Source: Deefgea salmonis
GTDB lineage: Bacteria > Pseudomonadota > Gammaproteobacteria > Burkholderiales > Chitinibacteraceae
Direction: 5' to 3'
Length of the DNA stretch: 63,532 nt
Assembly: GCF_020531905.1 (NCBI RefSeq)
Contig: NZ_JAJAWG010000014.1
Coordinates: 1 to 63,532 of the forward strand
Part shown: positions 9,602 through 18,386 of the stretch, piece after piece
How positions within the stretch are numbered: position 1 is the stretch's first letter
Layout: each line of letters starts with the position of its first letter
Translations under genes and position numbers: made by a program
The notes under the pieces: generated by a model
The model's input: the letters and a program-made list of their open reading frames with translations, nothing else
What the model was told of the DNA's origin: nothing
The model's database searches: none

Positions 9602-9632
9602 AAAAAACCCCTGCCATTGACAGGGGTTTGAA
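9602..9632 (-). terminator. Terminator of icd
   Basis: AAACCCCTG (9605-9613) pairs with CAGGGGTTT (9621-9629); read on the minus strand the stem is followed by a T-run. It stands 20 bases behind the icd stop. Confidence 0.9.
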
Positions 9633-9651
9633 TGTCAAACACGCATTGGGT

Positions 9652-10875
9652 TTACATGCGAGCGATCATGGCTTTACCAAAGGCCGAGCAAGACACTTCT
9701 TGTGCATCATCCATCAAGCGCGCGAAGTCATAAGTCACCACTTTGTCTTGAATCGTTTTGCCCATGGCTTCGATGATTTTATCTGCAGCTTCAGTCCAAC
9801 CCATGTGACGCAACATCATTTCTGCCGACAAGATGATTGAACCTGGGTTCACTTTATCTTGGCCAGAGTATTTTGGAGCAGTGCCATGAGTCGCTTCAAA
9901 GCAAGCGATATTGTCTGACAAGTTAGCACCCGGAGCGATACCGATACCGCCCACTTCTGCAGCCAAGGCGTCAGAAATGTAGTCGCCGTTCAGGTTCAAC
10001 GTTGCGATTACATCGTAGTCAGCTGGACGCAACAAGATTTGTTGCAAGAATGCATCTGCGATCACGTCTTTGATGACGATGCCGTTTGGCAATTGCATCC
10101 ATGGGCCGCCGTCGATCTCAACCGCGCCGAATTCATTTTTCGCGAGCTCATAGCCCCAAGTACGGAACATGCCTTCGGTAAACTTCATGATGTTACCTTT
10201 GTGAACCAAGGTAACACTGCGACGGTTGTTGTCGATGGCGTATTGAATTGCTTTGCGAACTAGGCGCTCAGTACCTTCTTTCGATACTGGTTTGATACCG
10301 ATCGATGAAGTTTCTGGGAAACGGATTTTAGTTACGCCCATTTCTTTTTGTAAGAATTCGATGACTTTTTTCGCGCCTTCAGACTCAGCATCCCACTCGA
10401 TACCGGCGTAGATGTCTTCGGTGTTTTCACGGAAGATGGTCATGTCAACGCGTTCTGGGTGCTTCACTGGCGATGGTACGCCTTGGAAGTAGCGCACTGG
10501 GCGTAAGCAAACGTAAAGATCCAAGTTTTGACGCAATGCCACGTTCAATGAACGGATGCCGCCGCCTACTGGCGTTGCCAATGGGCCTTTAATTGAAACC
10601 ACGTATTCTTTTAATGCATCGAGGGTTTCTTGTGGCAGATATGAGCCATCAGCGTACAATTTAGAGGCTTTCTCGCCGCAATAGATTTCCATCCAGTGGA
10701 TTTTACGGTCTTCGCCGTAGCACTTTTTCACAGCGGCATCGACAACATCGATCATCACTGGGGTGATATCCACGCCAATACCATCACCTTCGATAAATGG
10801 GATGATAGGATTGTTTGGCGTTGCTAGGTTAGGAACGATCTTTTCGCCCCCTTGTGGGACTTTGATTAGACTCAT
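9652..10875 (-). CDS. icd: Isocitrate dehydrogenase (NADP-dependent)
   Basis: A 407-residue TCA-cycle enzyme that oxidatively decarboxylates isocitrate to 2-oxoglutarate. It has the dimeric E. coli-type architecture: the [13 protein letters not shown] segment with the substrate serine region, the catalytic [12 protein letters not shown] stretch, the [10 protein letters not shown] metal-binding aspartates and the [13 protein letters not shown]-binding loop near the C-terminus. The ATG at 10875 has AGGTG upstream; a GTG nine bases earlier would add three residues. Divergent from rluE across a 131-base spacer. Confidence 0.96.
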   Translation of the reverse strand: MSLIKVPQGGEKIVPNLATPNNPIIPFIEGDGIGVDITPVMIDVVDAAVKKCYGEDRKIHWMEIYCGEKASKLYADGSYLPQETLDALKEYVVSIKGPLATPVGGGIRSLNVALRQNLDLYVCLRPVRYFQGVPSPVKHPERVDMTIFRENTEDIYAGIEWDAESEGAKKVIEFLQKEMGVTKIRFPETSSIGIKPVSKEGTERLVRKAIQYAIDNNRRSVTLVHKGNIMKFTEGMFRTWGYELAKNEFGAVEIDGGPWMQLPNGIVIKDVIADAFLQQILLRPADYDVIATLNLNGDYISDALAAEVGGIGIAPGANLSDNIACFEATHGTAPKYSGQDKVNPGSIILSAEMMLRHMGWTEAADKIIEAMGKTIQDKVVTYDFARLMDDAQEVSCSAFGKAMIARM

Positions 10876-10937
10876 CGGGCACACCTGTGAATTCAGTGGT
10901 TGAAAACGTTCACCGCAAGCTTATTAAAATTTTTGTC

Positions 10938-10973
10938 GCGGTAAAAACCGAACTATTATCACAGGTTTACCGC
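10938..10973. promoter_or_regulatory. Inverted repeat between icd and rluE
   Basis: GCGGTAAA (10938-10945) and TTTACCGC (10966-10973) form a perfect eight-base inverted repeat with a 20-base spacer that contains TATTAT (a -10-like hexamer). Its position between divergent genes would suit a regulator site, but no specific protein can be named. Confidence 0.4.
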
Positions 10974-11006
10974 CATTCTGCCAAGATTTACTAGACAATT
11001 GTTGCC

Positions 11007-11630
11007 ATGCCTAAATTGATTTTATTTAACAAGCCTTACGGTGTTATTTGCCAGTTTTCACCGAGCCCTCCTCATCAATGTTTGGCTGATTACGTTTCCG
11101 TGAAAGCTGTCTATGCTGCTGGTCGTTTAGATACCGACTCTGAAGGACTGTTATTGCTTACGGGGGATGGTGCTTTACAGCACAAAATAACCGACCCGAA
11201 GCATAAACTGGTCAAAACCTATTGGGTGCAAGTTGAAGGCATCCCTGACGAAGCGGCGCTGGCGGCATTGCGCGCGGGAGGTTTAGATTTGGGGGATTTT
11301 AAAACGCTGCCTGCTGAGGCACGTGTGATTGCGCAGCCCGAATTGATCTGGCCGCGCGTGCCGCCGATTCGTGAGCGCGCCGCGATTCCGACGTCGTGGC
11401 TAGAAATTAAAATTGCCGAAGGCAAAAATCGTCAAGTACGGCGGATGACTGCAAAAGTAGGGTATCCAACGCTACGCCTTATTCGTTATGCGATAGGGCC
11501 ATATACCCTTGATGATATTGAATTGGGGCAGTGGATTGAACTGAGTGTACCTGCGGTGCATATTCCGACACCTAAACCTGCTGGCAAACCGAAACAACGC
11601 GGCCGCCGTGGGCCAAATAAGGTACGTTAA
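11007..11630 (+). CDS. rluE: 23S rRNA pseudouridine synthase RluE (RsuA family)
   Basis: A 207-residue enzyme of the RsuA/RluB/E/F group, which isomerises uridine (U2457 in E. coli 23S rRNA for RluE). The catalytic aspartate is in GRLDTDSEGLLLLTGDG near residue 38, and the KTYWVQVEG and GKNRQVRRMTAKVG motifs follow. It lacks an N-terminal S4 domain, as does E. coli RluE, starting directly at the catalytic domain. The basic C-terminal tail (PKQRGRRGPNKVR) may bind RNA. Confidence 0.9.
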   Translation: MPKLILFNKPYGVICQFSPSPPHQCLADYVSVKAVYAAGRLDTDSEGLLLLTGDGALQHKITDPKHKLVKTYWVQVEGIPDEAALAALRAGGLDLGDFKTLPAEARVIAQPELIWPRVPPIRERAAIPTSWLEIKIAEGKNRQVRRMTAKVGYPTLRLIRYAIGPYTLDDIELGQWIELSVPAVHIPTPKPAGKPKQRGRRGPNKVR

Positions 11631-11647
11631 TGCTGCAGAAAAAAATC

Positions 11648-11783
11648 TTTCAACGCAGAGACGCAGCGGCGCAGAGGAAAAGTAAGGGTGGGGAGCACCT
11701 CTGCATCGTCTCGTTGATTCCTGATGAAATTAGTGTTCATTTTTTTCTCCGCGCCTCTGCGCCTCTGCGTCGGAGTTTCAATG
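11648..11783. repeat. Intergenic palindromic repeat of the GCAGAG type
   Basis: The left arm ACGCAGCGGCGCAGAGG (11661-11677) is matched at 16 of 17 bases by the reverse complement of the right arm (11754-11770); both arms consist of CGCAGAG-like units and are bounded by TTCAA and TTTCA. About 75 bases separate them. Similar short GCAGAG-rich inverted repeats are common between genes in many bacteria; this looks like one non-coding copy. The reading frames across it are not genes. Confidence 0.75.
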
Positions 11784-11795
11784 CGAGGTCGATAA

Positions 11796-12716
11796 ATGGC
11801 TAAACCCATCGCTCCGATTCCGCATAAAGACGGCATCGCGCCGAGTTTTGTTGGTCTGCCACAAGGCGACTGGCCGCTGGTGCTGGATTTTTTGATTGCG
11901 CGTTTTCCCCATGTTGCGGCGGAGGATATTCGTGGTCGTTTGCTGCGCGGCGAAGTCGTTGATGAAGCTGGCACGCCGTATGCTGTCGATTCACCGTATC
12001 GCGCCGGTACGGTGCTGTGGTATTACCGCCCGCAGCCCGAACCGCTCACGGTGCCGTTTGCCGAAACCATTTTGTATCAAGACGATATTTTGCTAGTGGT
12101 CGATAAACCGCACTTTTTGCCGGTGACGCCGGTTGGGCGTTATGCGCTGGAAAATCTGCAAACGCGCTTGCGGCAGCGTTTAGATAATCCTGAGATTACG
12201 ACGTTGCATCGGTTGGATAAAGAAACCGCTGGCGTAATTTTATTTTGCCAACAGCCCGCGCATCGCCATGCTTATCACGCGCTATTTGAATCACGGCAAG
12301 TGCAAAAAACCTATGAAGCCATCGCTGGGTTTCGTCGCGATTTAGTTTTGCCTTATGTACATCACAGCCGCATCGAAAATCGCGACGACGCGTTTACCGT
12401 GCAGGAAGTGGCTGGCGCGCCCAATAGTGAAACCGCGATTGAGCTGATTGAGCAGCGTGGTGACTACGCGCATTATCGTCTTGCGCCGCATACCGGTCGC
12501 AAACATCAACTGCGCGTACATCTAGCTGGGTTGGGCATTCCGATTGTGAACGACGCATGGTATCCCGAGCTGATGCCCGATAAAGGCAACGATTTCTCGT
12601 CGCCGCTGCAATTGTTGGCCAGAACGATTGAATTTATCGATCCTGTTACGGGTGAGGCGCGGCAGTTTAGTAGTCAGCGCGCCTTGGTTTGGCCTGCGCC
12701 GTCGATGATGTCGTAA
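11796..12716 (+). CDS. RluA-family pseudouridine synthase
   Basis: A 306-residue RNA pseudouridine synthase. The catalytic motif HRLDKETAGVILF is near residue 140, followed by KTYEAIAGF and the HTGRKHQLRVHLAGLGIPI C-terminal signature. An N-terminal part resembling a short S4-like segment (RGRLLRGEV) precedes it. The RNA target cannot be decided between the RluA, RluC/D and TruC branches. It lies 165 bases behind rluE, separated by the palindromic repeat. Confidence 0.9.
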   Translation: MAKPIAPIPHKDGIAPSFVGLPQGDWPLVLDFLIARFPHVAAEDIRGRLLRGEVVDEAGTPYAVDSPYRAGTVLWYYRPQPEPLTVPFAETILYQDDILLVVDKPHFLPVTPVGRYALENLQTRLRQRLDNPEITTLHRLDKETAGVILFCQQPAHRHAYHALFESRQVQKTYEAIAGFRRDLVLPYVHHSRIENRDDAFTVQEVAGAPNSETAIELIEQRGDYAHYRLAPHTGRKHQLRVHLAGLGIPIVNDAWYPELMPDKGNDFSSPLQLLARTIEFIDPVTGEARQFSSQRALVWPAPSMMS

Positions 12717-12750
12717 GGCGCAAGGATGAGCGCTCAATCGATGTTAAGAC

Positions 12751-13374
12751 TTAACTATTTTTTAAATAGCGATACAACGTCGGCTCGGAAATTTCGAGGA
12801 TTTGGGCGGTTTTGGCGACAAAACCGCGAATCGAGAATAGGCCTCGCTGCTCTAAATCTTTGACCACTTGCGATTTTTCTTCGGCAGACATCCGCGATGG
12901 CGTGATTGGATATTGCTCTAGTACGCTTTGCAAAATATCTTGACCCACATCATCGACCGACATCGAGAGCGATTCTTGATGGCTTTGCTCTGGCTCATTG
13001 GGCATCAGTTTACGCAGCGCTTCTTGCACATCGAGCAGTCTTTTATCATCGGTATTGATGCACAGCATCGCGGCGGGCTCGCCGTTCTCACCTTTAATAA
13101 TCAGCGTTGAGGAGCGCAATAAAACGCCGCGATGGGTTTTGCTGCGGTAATTGAGTTTGTAGCTCTCGCCATCAGACTGCCGATATTCTTGCACCATGCG
13201 TAAAGCCAAATCCGTCGCGGGTGCGCCAATTTGACGCCCAGAAAGGTGACCATTACTTATCGCAACCAAGGAGGCATTGATATTGGCAAGATCGTGAACC
13301 ACGACTTCAGAGTCTTCACCCAATACACCGGCAATGAAGTTTACGAGCAACTGGGCATCAATCTGTATTTTCAT
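12751..13374 (-). CDS. YheO/DauR-like transcriptional regulator (PAS-like sensor plus HTH)
   Basis: A 207-residue protein with the YheO-type N-terminal PAS-like domain (about 10-115; VVVHDLANINASLVAI and GHLSGRQIGAPATDLAL are characteristic) and a C-terminal helix-turn-helix (about 165-205; GFVAKTAQILEISEPTLYRY). Relatives include DauR, which controls D-arginine catabolism in Pseudomonas. The effector here is unknown. It is divergent from the cystine-type symporter across a 480-base region with two palindromes, so control of the symporter and flavoprotein genes is a reasonable inference. Confidence 0.87.
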   Translation of the reverse strand: MKIQIDAQLLVNFIAGVLGEDSEVVVHDLANINASLVAISNGHLSGRQIGAPATDLALRMVQEYRQSDGESYKLNYRSKTHRGVLLRSSTLIIKGENGEPAAMLCINTDDKRLLDVQEALRKLMPNEPEQSHQESLSMSVDDVGQDILQSVLEQYPITPSRMSAEEKSQVVKDLEQRGLFSIRGFVAKTAQILEISEPTLYRYLKNS

Positions 13375-13513
13375 CGCTTTAGCATTAAATAAAATTTATC
13401 TTGTTAAGATTCTAACAATCTTTTTAATAAAAAACCAATCAAAACAATGGCTTTAAGTTAGTTGTTCTGTGTGGTTTTGAGGTTAAATCAACGTTATTGT
13501 TCGGTTTTTTGCT

Positions 13514-13532
13514 GAAAGATCAGTGATCTTTC
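13514..13532. promoter_or_regulatory. 19-base perfect palindrome, candidate operator
   Basis: GAAAGATCA and TGATCTTTC are perfect inverted repeats around a single central G. It lies about 140 bases before the regulator start and about 120 bases before the FNR-type box. A regulator dimer site, possibly for the YheO-like protein, is inferred only from position. Confidence 0.5.
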
Positions 13533-13632
13533 TGATTCTTTTAATGAGATGATGTCGAGATAATCAAGTCGACGGCTGTTGTTGATAATAAATTATCATC
13601 ATGAATGGTTTTTTGCAGAAACGGCGAAAGAC

Positions 13633-13673
13633 TTGATTTGGGTCAAGTGAATGCAGTGCAAATCCCATTATCT
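13633..13673 (+). promoter_or_regulatory. FNR/ANR-type box and -10 element
   Basis: TTGATTTGGGTCAA at 13633-13646 matches the FNR/ANR consensus TTGAT-N4-ATCAA at nine of ten defined positions and sits in a longer perfect ACTTGA/TCAAGT repeat. CATTAT/TTATCT at 13666-13673 would place a transcription start near 13678-13681, so the box centre falls about 39-41 bases upstream, the class II activation position. Confidence 0.6.
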
Positions 13674-13856
13674 TGATGCTAGGGAACGGATTGTAGGCAT
13701 GTAAACCACAAGATTACATGGGGCTAAAGATGGTTTGCTTGGGTAATGAAAGCGTAATGGCCTCAATACTTTGCCACAGACCCATGCTCGATAATCCGTC
13801 ATTCAATAATGGTGAATTAAAAAACGCTTTAATTTTTGTAAAAAGAGGCTCTAACA

Positions 13857-15278
13857 ATGCATGACACCAGCCACGCCATATTTCACGGGGTATTTTTTGA
13901 GAATTTCTTATCAATTACTCACTATCAAACACTGATTGCCATTGCGCTGTTGTTGGCTTCGTTCTGGGTATTAAAGCAATTACAAAACAAAAAAATTGAT
14001 TTCTCCAAGCGCATGTTGGTGAGTTTAGTTTTGGGTTCAGGTTTAGGTTTGCTGGTGCAAGCATCGGTTGGTTTTCCTGAGCAGGCCAATACGTGGATGC
14101 AAGAAACGGCAACGTGGTATGGCTTAGCAGGGCGCGCCTTTATTGCCTTTATCCGTATGCTGGTGATTCCGCTGATTTTTGTCTCGATTGTTAAAGTGAT
14201 TTTGGATTTTTCTGGCAAAGAAGACCTACCTAAAATCGCTTTTCGGGGGATTTTCTGGTTGCTGTTTACGACCGCACTGGCCTGCGTACTGGGTATTGTA
14301 TTGGCCAATGCATTTGGTCTAGGTTATGGCGTGAGTGCGGTGACCGGCACGGCAGAGATCAAGCAATATACCAATTTGGTCGATACGATTGTTCGCTTGA
14401 TTCCAAGCAATATCGTCGTGGCAATGCACGGTGAAAACATTGTTGGCTTGGTGATTTTCTCTGCCTTGCTAGGGGTGGCTGCAACTCGGATGGAAAAGAA
14501 AAATCCCGAAGTGATTGGCGCGTTTAAAACTTTGATTTTCGGCCTGCATAAAATCGTGATGTCGGTGGCGATGACGGTGATTAAATTTATGCCGTACGCC
14601 GTGGTGGCTTTGTTGGCCCGCACGATTGTCAGCAATGGTATTCCAGCGATTTTAGAAGTCTCTAGCTTTGTTGCTGCCATTTATATTGCGATGGCTTTGA
14701 TTATGCTGTTGCACATCATCATTGTTGCGCTGCATGGCGTGTCACCCACGATGTTTGTTAAAAAATCAATCGGCACTTGGTTGATGGCGTTCACTAGCCG
14801 CTCTTCAGTGGGCACTTTGCCGATGACGATTTCAACGCTGACTAATCGTATGGGGGTGAATAGTGGCACTTCTAACTTGGTGGGTTCACTCGGTAGTACC
14901 ATTGGTATGAATGGCTGCGCCGGTTTCTTCCCGGCGATGATCGTGGTGATGGTGGCGCATATGGTGGGGATTGAAACCAATCTGCAGTTTTACATCATGA
15001 TGTTGATTGTGGTGACGATTGGTTCAATTGGGATCGCCGGTATTCCAGGCACGGCCACCGTGGCGGCAACGATTGCCTTGTCGGGTATGGGCATGGGTGA
15101 ACATTTTGCACTGATTGGTATGGTGTTGGCGATTGATCCGGTGATCGATATGGCGCGTACCTTGGCCAATGTATCCGGAACGATGTCTGCCGCGGTAGCG
15201 ACAGATCGCGAAATGGGCTTAATGGATATGGATGTATTTAATGATCCCAATGCCGGTTTAGATGGCGAAGAAGCTTAA
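13857..15278 (+). CDS. TcyP-like L-cystine/dicarboxylate:cation symporter
   Basis: A 473-residue membrane transporter of the DAACS (GltP/DctA) fold. About eight hydrophobic helices are visible; the first re-entrant region carries a serine-rich SRSSVGTLPMTIS and the NGCAGFFPAMIV segment typical of the TcyP/YdjN cystine branch rather than glutamate or C4-dicarboxylate carriers. The IRMLVIPLIFVSIVKVIL stretch supports the same. Substrate is therefore likely L-cystine, but not proven. GAGG precedes the start by eight bases. It is followed after 150 bases by the CoA-disulfide-reductase-like gene, suggesting a disulfide/thiol-related unit. Confidence 0.85.
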   Translation: MHDTSHAIFHGVFFENFLSITHYQTLIAIALLLASFWVLKQLQNKKIDFSKRMLVSLVLGSGLGLLVQASVGFPEQANTWMQETATWYGLAGRAFIAFIRMLVIPLIFVSIVKVILDFSGKEDLPKIAFRGIFWLLFTTALACVLGIVLANAFGLGYGVSAVTGTAEIKQYTNLVDTIVRLIPSNIVVAMHGENIVGLVIFSALLGVAATRMEKKNPEVIGAFKTLIFGLHKIVMSVAMTVIKFMPYAVVALLARTIVSNGIPAILEVSSFVAAIYIAMALIMLLHIIIVALHGVSPTMFVKKSIGTWLMAFTSRSSVGTLPMTISTLTNRMGVNSGTSNLVGSLGSTIGMNGCAGFFPAMIVVMVAHMVGIETNLQFYIMMLIVVTIGSIGIAGIPGTATVAATIALSGMGMGEHFALIGMVLAIDPVIDMARTLANVSGTMSAAVATDREMGLMDMDVFNDPNAGLDGEEA

Positions 15279-15428
15279 GTTAGACTGAGCGAAATGAGAG
15301 CGGCATGGGGGTATCGAGTCTCGATGCGACCTTGCCGCTCGAATTGTTTTTAAGGGCTCAATCGGTCAAGCCGGTCAGTGTATTGATTGAAATCAGAGCC
15401 GATGGCTCGCAATCCATGGAGTAACACA

Positions 15429-16760
15429 ATGAATTATTTAATCTTGGGTGCGAATGCAGCAGGGATGTCGGCGGCAGTACGAATTTTAAAGTTTGATAAA
15501 ACCGCCAATATCACGGTATTAGAAAAGAGCGATGTGGTGTCTTTTGGCGCCTGCGGGATTCCTTATTTTGTGGGCGGTGAATTTAAAGACATCGAACAAA
15601 TGACGGCGCGCTCTTTGGCGGAATTCACCCAAATTGGCATTGATGTGCGCTGTTTGCATACGGTGACTGGGCTGGATGCGGCCAGTAAAACCGTGACCGC
15701 AGTCAATGCCGAGCAGCAAACGCAAACCTTTACCTACGATAAGCTGTTGATTGCCGTTGGCGCGTCGCCCGTGCAGCCACCGATTCAAGGCTTAAACACA
15801 CAAAACGTCTTTACCATGCACTCTAAACGCGATGCTCAGTTGATCGTTGATCAGTTAGAGCAAGTGCAAAACGTGGTGGTGATTGGCAATGGTTTTATTG
15901 GTCTTGAGGCCAGTGAAGCATTGCGTGAGCAGGGCAAAAACGTCACTTTGATTGGTCTATCGGGCCGGGTGCTGGAAACCATTTTTGATGCTGAAATCAG
16001 TACGATTTTAGAAGACTCACTCCAGCGCCATGGCGTTAATCTACGCAATAGCGAAATGGTGACTGAACTGGTGAGCGAACAAGGCCGCGTGCATCAGGTG
16101 GTGAGCAATCTGGGGCAATATCCCGCCGATATGGTGATCGTCGCGGCGGGGTTTAAACCCAATACCGACTTTTTAGCGAGCAGTGGTTTAACCTTGTCGG
16201 CGCAAGGCGCCATTGTGATTGATGCTCAATGCCAAACCAATTTGCCGGATGTTTACGCCGCAGGCGATTGTGCGACAGTACCGCACCGCATCAGCGGTAC
16301 GGCGTATATTCCATTGGCCACGACCGCCAATAAGCTAGGGCGGATTGTGGGTGAAGTGATGGCTGGGCAGCCAAGTCAATTTATTGGCACTTTGGGTTCT
16401 AGCGGCATTCGCGTGTTTGATATTGAAGCAGGCCGCACTGGGATTACTGAGCAAGAAGCGCAGCAGCAAAATATCGATTACCGCACCGTTTGGATTAAAG
16501 ATAAAAACCACACCGATTACGTGGCAGCGCAAAGTGAAATGTGGGTCAAACTGATTTATGAGCGCAGCACGCGCCGTTTACTCGGTGGCCAAGTGTGCGG
16601 CGCTTATCTCGGTGGTGCGGTGCACCGCGTTGATGCTTTGGCGGTCGCAGTGTATAGCGGCATCACGGTTGAAGAGCTGGGCTTTATGGATTTCATTTAC
16701 GCGCCGCCATTTGCGAGAACGTGGAATGTTCTGAATATCGCCGGTAACGTGGCCAAGTAA
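15429..16760 (+). CDS. CoA-disulfide reductase-like / NADH oxidase-like flavoprotein
   Basis: A 443-residue pyridine nucleotide-disulfide oxidoreductase. The FAD-binding GANAAGMSAA motif is at residues 7-16, a single redox cysteine lies in SFGACGIPYFVGGE near residue 43 (the position of Cys in CoA disulfide reductase and Nox), the NAD(P) site is VVIGNGFIGLEASEAL near residue 155, and AAGDC is near residue 280. A C-terminal dimerisation domain completes it. The ATG at 15429 follows GGAG by seven bases; upstream in-frame starts add nothing conserved. Reduction of CoA disulfide, polysulfide or oxygen are the family alternatives. Next to a cystine-type importer, thiol chemistry is favoured. Confidence 0.85.
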   Translation: MNYLILGANAAGMSAAVRILKFDKTANITVLEKSDVVSFGACGIPYFVGGEFKDIEQMTARSLAEFTQIGIDVRCLHTVTGLDAASKTVTAVNAEQQTQTFTYDKLLIAVGASPVQPPIQGLNTQNVFTMHSKRDAQLIVDQLEQVQNVVVIGNGFIGLEASEALREQGKNVTLIGLSGRVLETIFDAEISTILEDSLQRHGVNLRNSEMVTELVSEQGRVHQVVSNLGQYPADMVIVAAGFKPNTDFLASSGLTLSAQGAIVIDAQCQTNLPDVYAAGDCATVPHRISGTAYIPLATTANKLGRIVGEVMAGQPSQFIGTLGSSGIRVFDIEAGRTGITEQEAQQQNIDYRTVWIKDKNHTDYVAAQSEMWVKLIYERSTRRLLGGQVCGAYLGGAVHRVDALAVAVYSGITVEELGFMDFIYAPPFARTWNVLNIAGNVAK

Positions 16761-16782
16761 GTCACCGTCACCTGTCGCAATA

Positions 16783-16819
16783 AAAAAACCGCACCAGTCA
16801 ACAGGTGCGGTTTTTTTAT
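16783..16819. terminator. Bidirectional terminator
   Basis: CCGCACC (16789-16795) pairs with GGTGCGG (16804-16810), with A-run before and seven T after, between convergent genes. Confidence 0.9.
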
Positions 16820-16876
16820 TGTATGGGTATTGCTCGCTAGCTAATGTTAAATAAGCTCCGCAGCGATATACCCTTA

Positions 16877-17641
16877 CTATTCTGCCATGCGGCGGAAAAC
16901 CCAGCGTTGTTGCTCGCTATTGCTAGCGTCAAAAGCATAGCCATCCAAATCAAAATGCTTTAGATCATTGGCGTGGGTAATGGCATTGAGCGCGGCGTAG
17001 CGCACCATTAGGCCACGCGCACGTTTGGCGTAGAAGCTGATGATTTTGTATTGACCGTTTTTAAAGTCTTCAAAAATCGGCGTAATCACCGGCGCGTTTA
17101 ATTTTGCTGGGCGAATCGCTTTGAAATATTCTTCGCTGGCCAAATTAACAATTTCTTGCTGCTCAAGCTCATTCACCGCTTCGGTAAGGGTGTCGCCCCA
17201 GAAATCATATAAATTTTTGCCGCGCGGATTGCTCAGCTTGGTGCCCATTTCTAGGCGGTAGGCTTGCATCAAATCATGCGGGCGCAATAGCCCGTATAGA
17301 CCCGACAAAATACGCAGATGTTGCGCCAGATACGCATGTTGCTCGATGGAGAGTTGCTCGGCAGCCAGACCGGTATAGACATCGCCCATAAAAGCCAATA
17401 CCGCCGCTTTGGCGTTTTCGGGGTTAAAGTCGGCTTGCCATGAATGATAACGGCCAAAATTGAGCGTGGCTAAGGGATCGGACAGCTTCATCAGCTGGGC
17501 AATATCGGCGGGCGTTTTTTGTCGCAACACGTCGATTAATTGCTGCGATTGCGCTAAAAAATCGGGCGTCGTCTGCGGCAGACCCGCTGGCGTGGGGCGA
17601 GTGTAATCCAGCGTTTTCGCTGGTGAAATCAGCATTAGCAC
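16877..17641 (-). CDS. yaaA: Peroxide stress protein YaaA (DUF328)
   Basis: A 254-residue cytosolic protein of the YaaA/UPF0246 family, which in E. coli is induced by OxyR and lowers intracellular free iron under peroxide stress. The N-terminus MLMLISPAKTLDY and the internal LSGLYGLLRPHDLMQAYRLEMG segment are family hallmarks. The GTG at 17641 is taken as start because AAGGA precedes it at good spacing and the alignment with family N-termini fits; an ATG six bases on is possible. It is the last gene of a minus-strand run with the two-component genes. Confidence 0.93.
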   Translation of the reverse strand: MLMLISPAKTLDYTRPTPAGLPQTTPDFLAQSQQLIDVLRQKTPADIAQLMKLSDPLATLNFGRYHSWQADFNPENAKAAVLAFMGDVYTGLAAEQLSIEQHAYLAQHLRILSGLYGLLRPHDLMQAYRLEMGTKLSNPRGKNLYDFWGDTLTEAVNELEQQEIVNLASEEYFKAIRPAKLNAPVITPIFEDFKNGQYKIISFYAKRARGLMVRYAALNAITHANDLKHFDLDGYAFDASNSEQQRWVFRRMAE

Positions 17642-17705
17642 AACAAAATCCTTGAGGTATTGAGTTGTAGCCCATAATCAATATGGGCTACAGGGTCATA
17701 CGGTA

Positions 17706-18335
17706 TTAATGTGGTTCTACGCCGGCATCGCGTAAGCGTGCCGCGAGTTCCATTGCAGTTTTAACCTGCATTTTTTCTAAAATCCGCGCCCGATGCACTT
17801 CGACGGTTTTCATTGAAATCGACAAATCATCAGCGATTTGTTTATTCAAGCGACCCGTGAGTATCAATTTCATTACTTCGCGCTCGCGCGGCGTGAGGCA
17901 GGCCAAACGCTGATCAACTGCCGTTCGCGTTTGCCATTCTTCGCGGCTGAGCTGATCTTGCGATAAGCAGCTTTCGACTAAATCAACGATGTCATTGTCC
18001 GAAAATGGTTTTTCGATAAAGTCGGCGGCGCCTTGTTTGAGCGCCGCCACCGCCATTGGCACGTCGCCGTGGCCAGTAAGAAAAATAATCGGCGGGCAAT
18101 AATTAAACGCTTGTAGCTTATTGAATAACTCTAAGCCGCCCATGCCCGGCATCCGTACATCGAGCACCAGGCTGCCGTAATCTTCTGGACGGTAGCTGGC
18201 TAATAGGTCTTCAGCGCTGGCAAAGGTATTGACTTGATGATTACGGGTAGAGAATAACCAAGATAGCGCGTCGCGAATCGCGTCGTCATCATCCACAATG
18301 GCGATTTTTCGGGTATTTGGGCGATCAAGGTTCAT
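17706..18335 (-). CDS. FixJ/DctR-type response regulator (LuxR HTH)
   Basis: A 209-residue regulator. The receiver domain (about 10-125) has the acidic pair DDDD, the phospho-acceptor aspartate in LVLDVRMPGMGG near residue 58, the threonine in FLTGHGD and lysine in IEKPFSD. The LuxR-type HTH follows (about 145-205; LTPREREVMKLILTGRLNKQ). AGGAG precedes the ATG. The cognate PAS kinase is 51 bases upstream. The signal and targets are unknown; FixLJ- and DctSR-type systems are the closest by architecture. Confidence 0.9.
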   Translation of the reverse strand: MNLDRPNTRKIAIVDDDDAIRDALSWLFSTRNHQVNTFASAEDLLASYRPEDYGSLVLDVRMPGMGGLELFNKLQAFNYCPPIIFLTGHGDVPMAVAALKQGAADFIEKPFSDNDIVDLVESCLSQDQLSREEWQTRTAVDQRLACLTPREREVMKLILTGRLNKQIADDLSISMKTVEVHRARILEKMQVKTAMELAARLRDAGVEPH

Positions 18336-18386
18336 AAATTGAATGCTCCTGCAGTGAATAACGATGACAAAAGAAGTACGTCGCGA

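Larger units (their letters stand above)
13375..13856. other. Regulatory region between the YheO-like gene and the symporter
   Basis: About 480 bases without a credible gene. It holds a 19-base palindrome (13514-13532), an FNR-type box with a -10-like element downstream (13633-13673), a short hairpin CATGTAA/TTACATG at 13698-13720 in the probable leader, and a good ribosome binding site (GAGG at 13845) before the symporter start. Confidence 0.7.

Noticed and set aside
11627-11974. Minus-strand 115-codon frame
   Set aside because: Built from the palindromic repeat and the antisense of the RluA-family gene.
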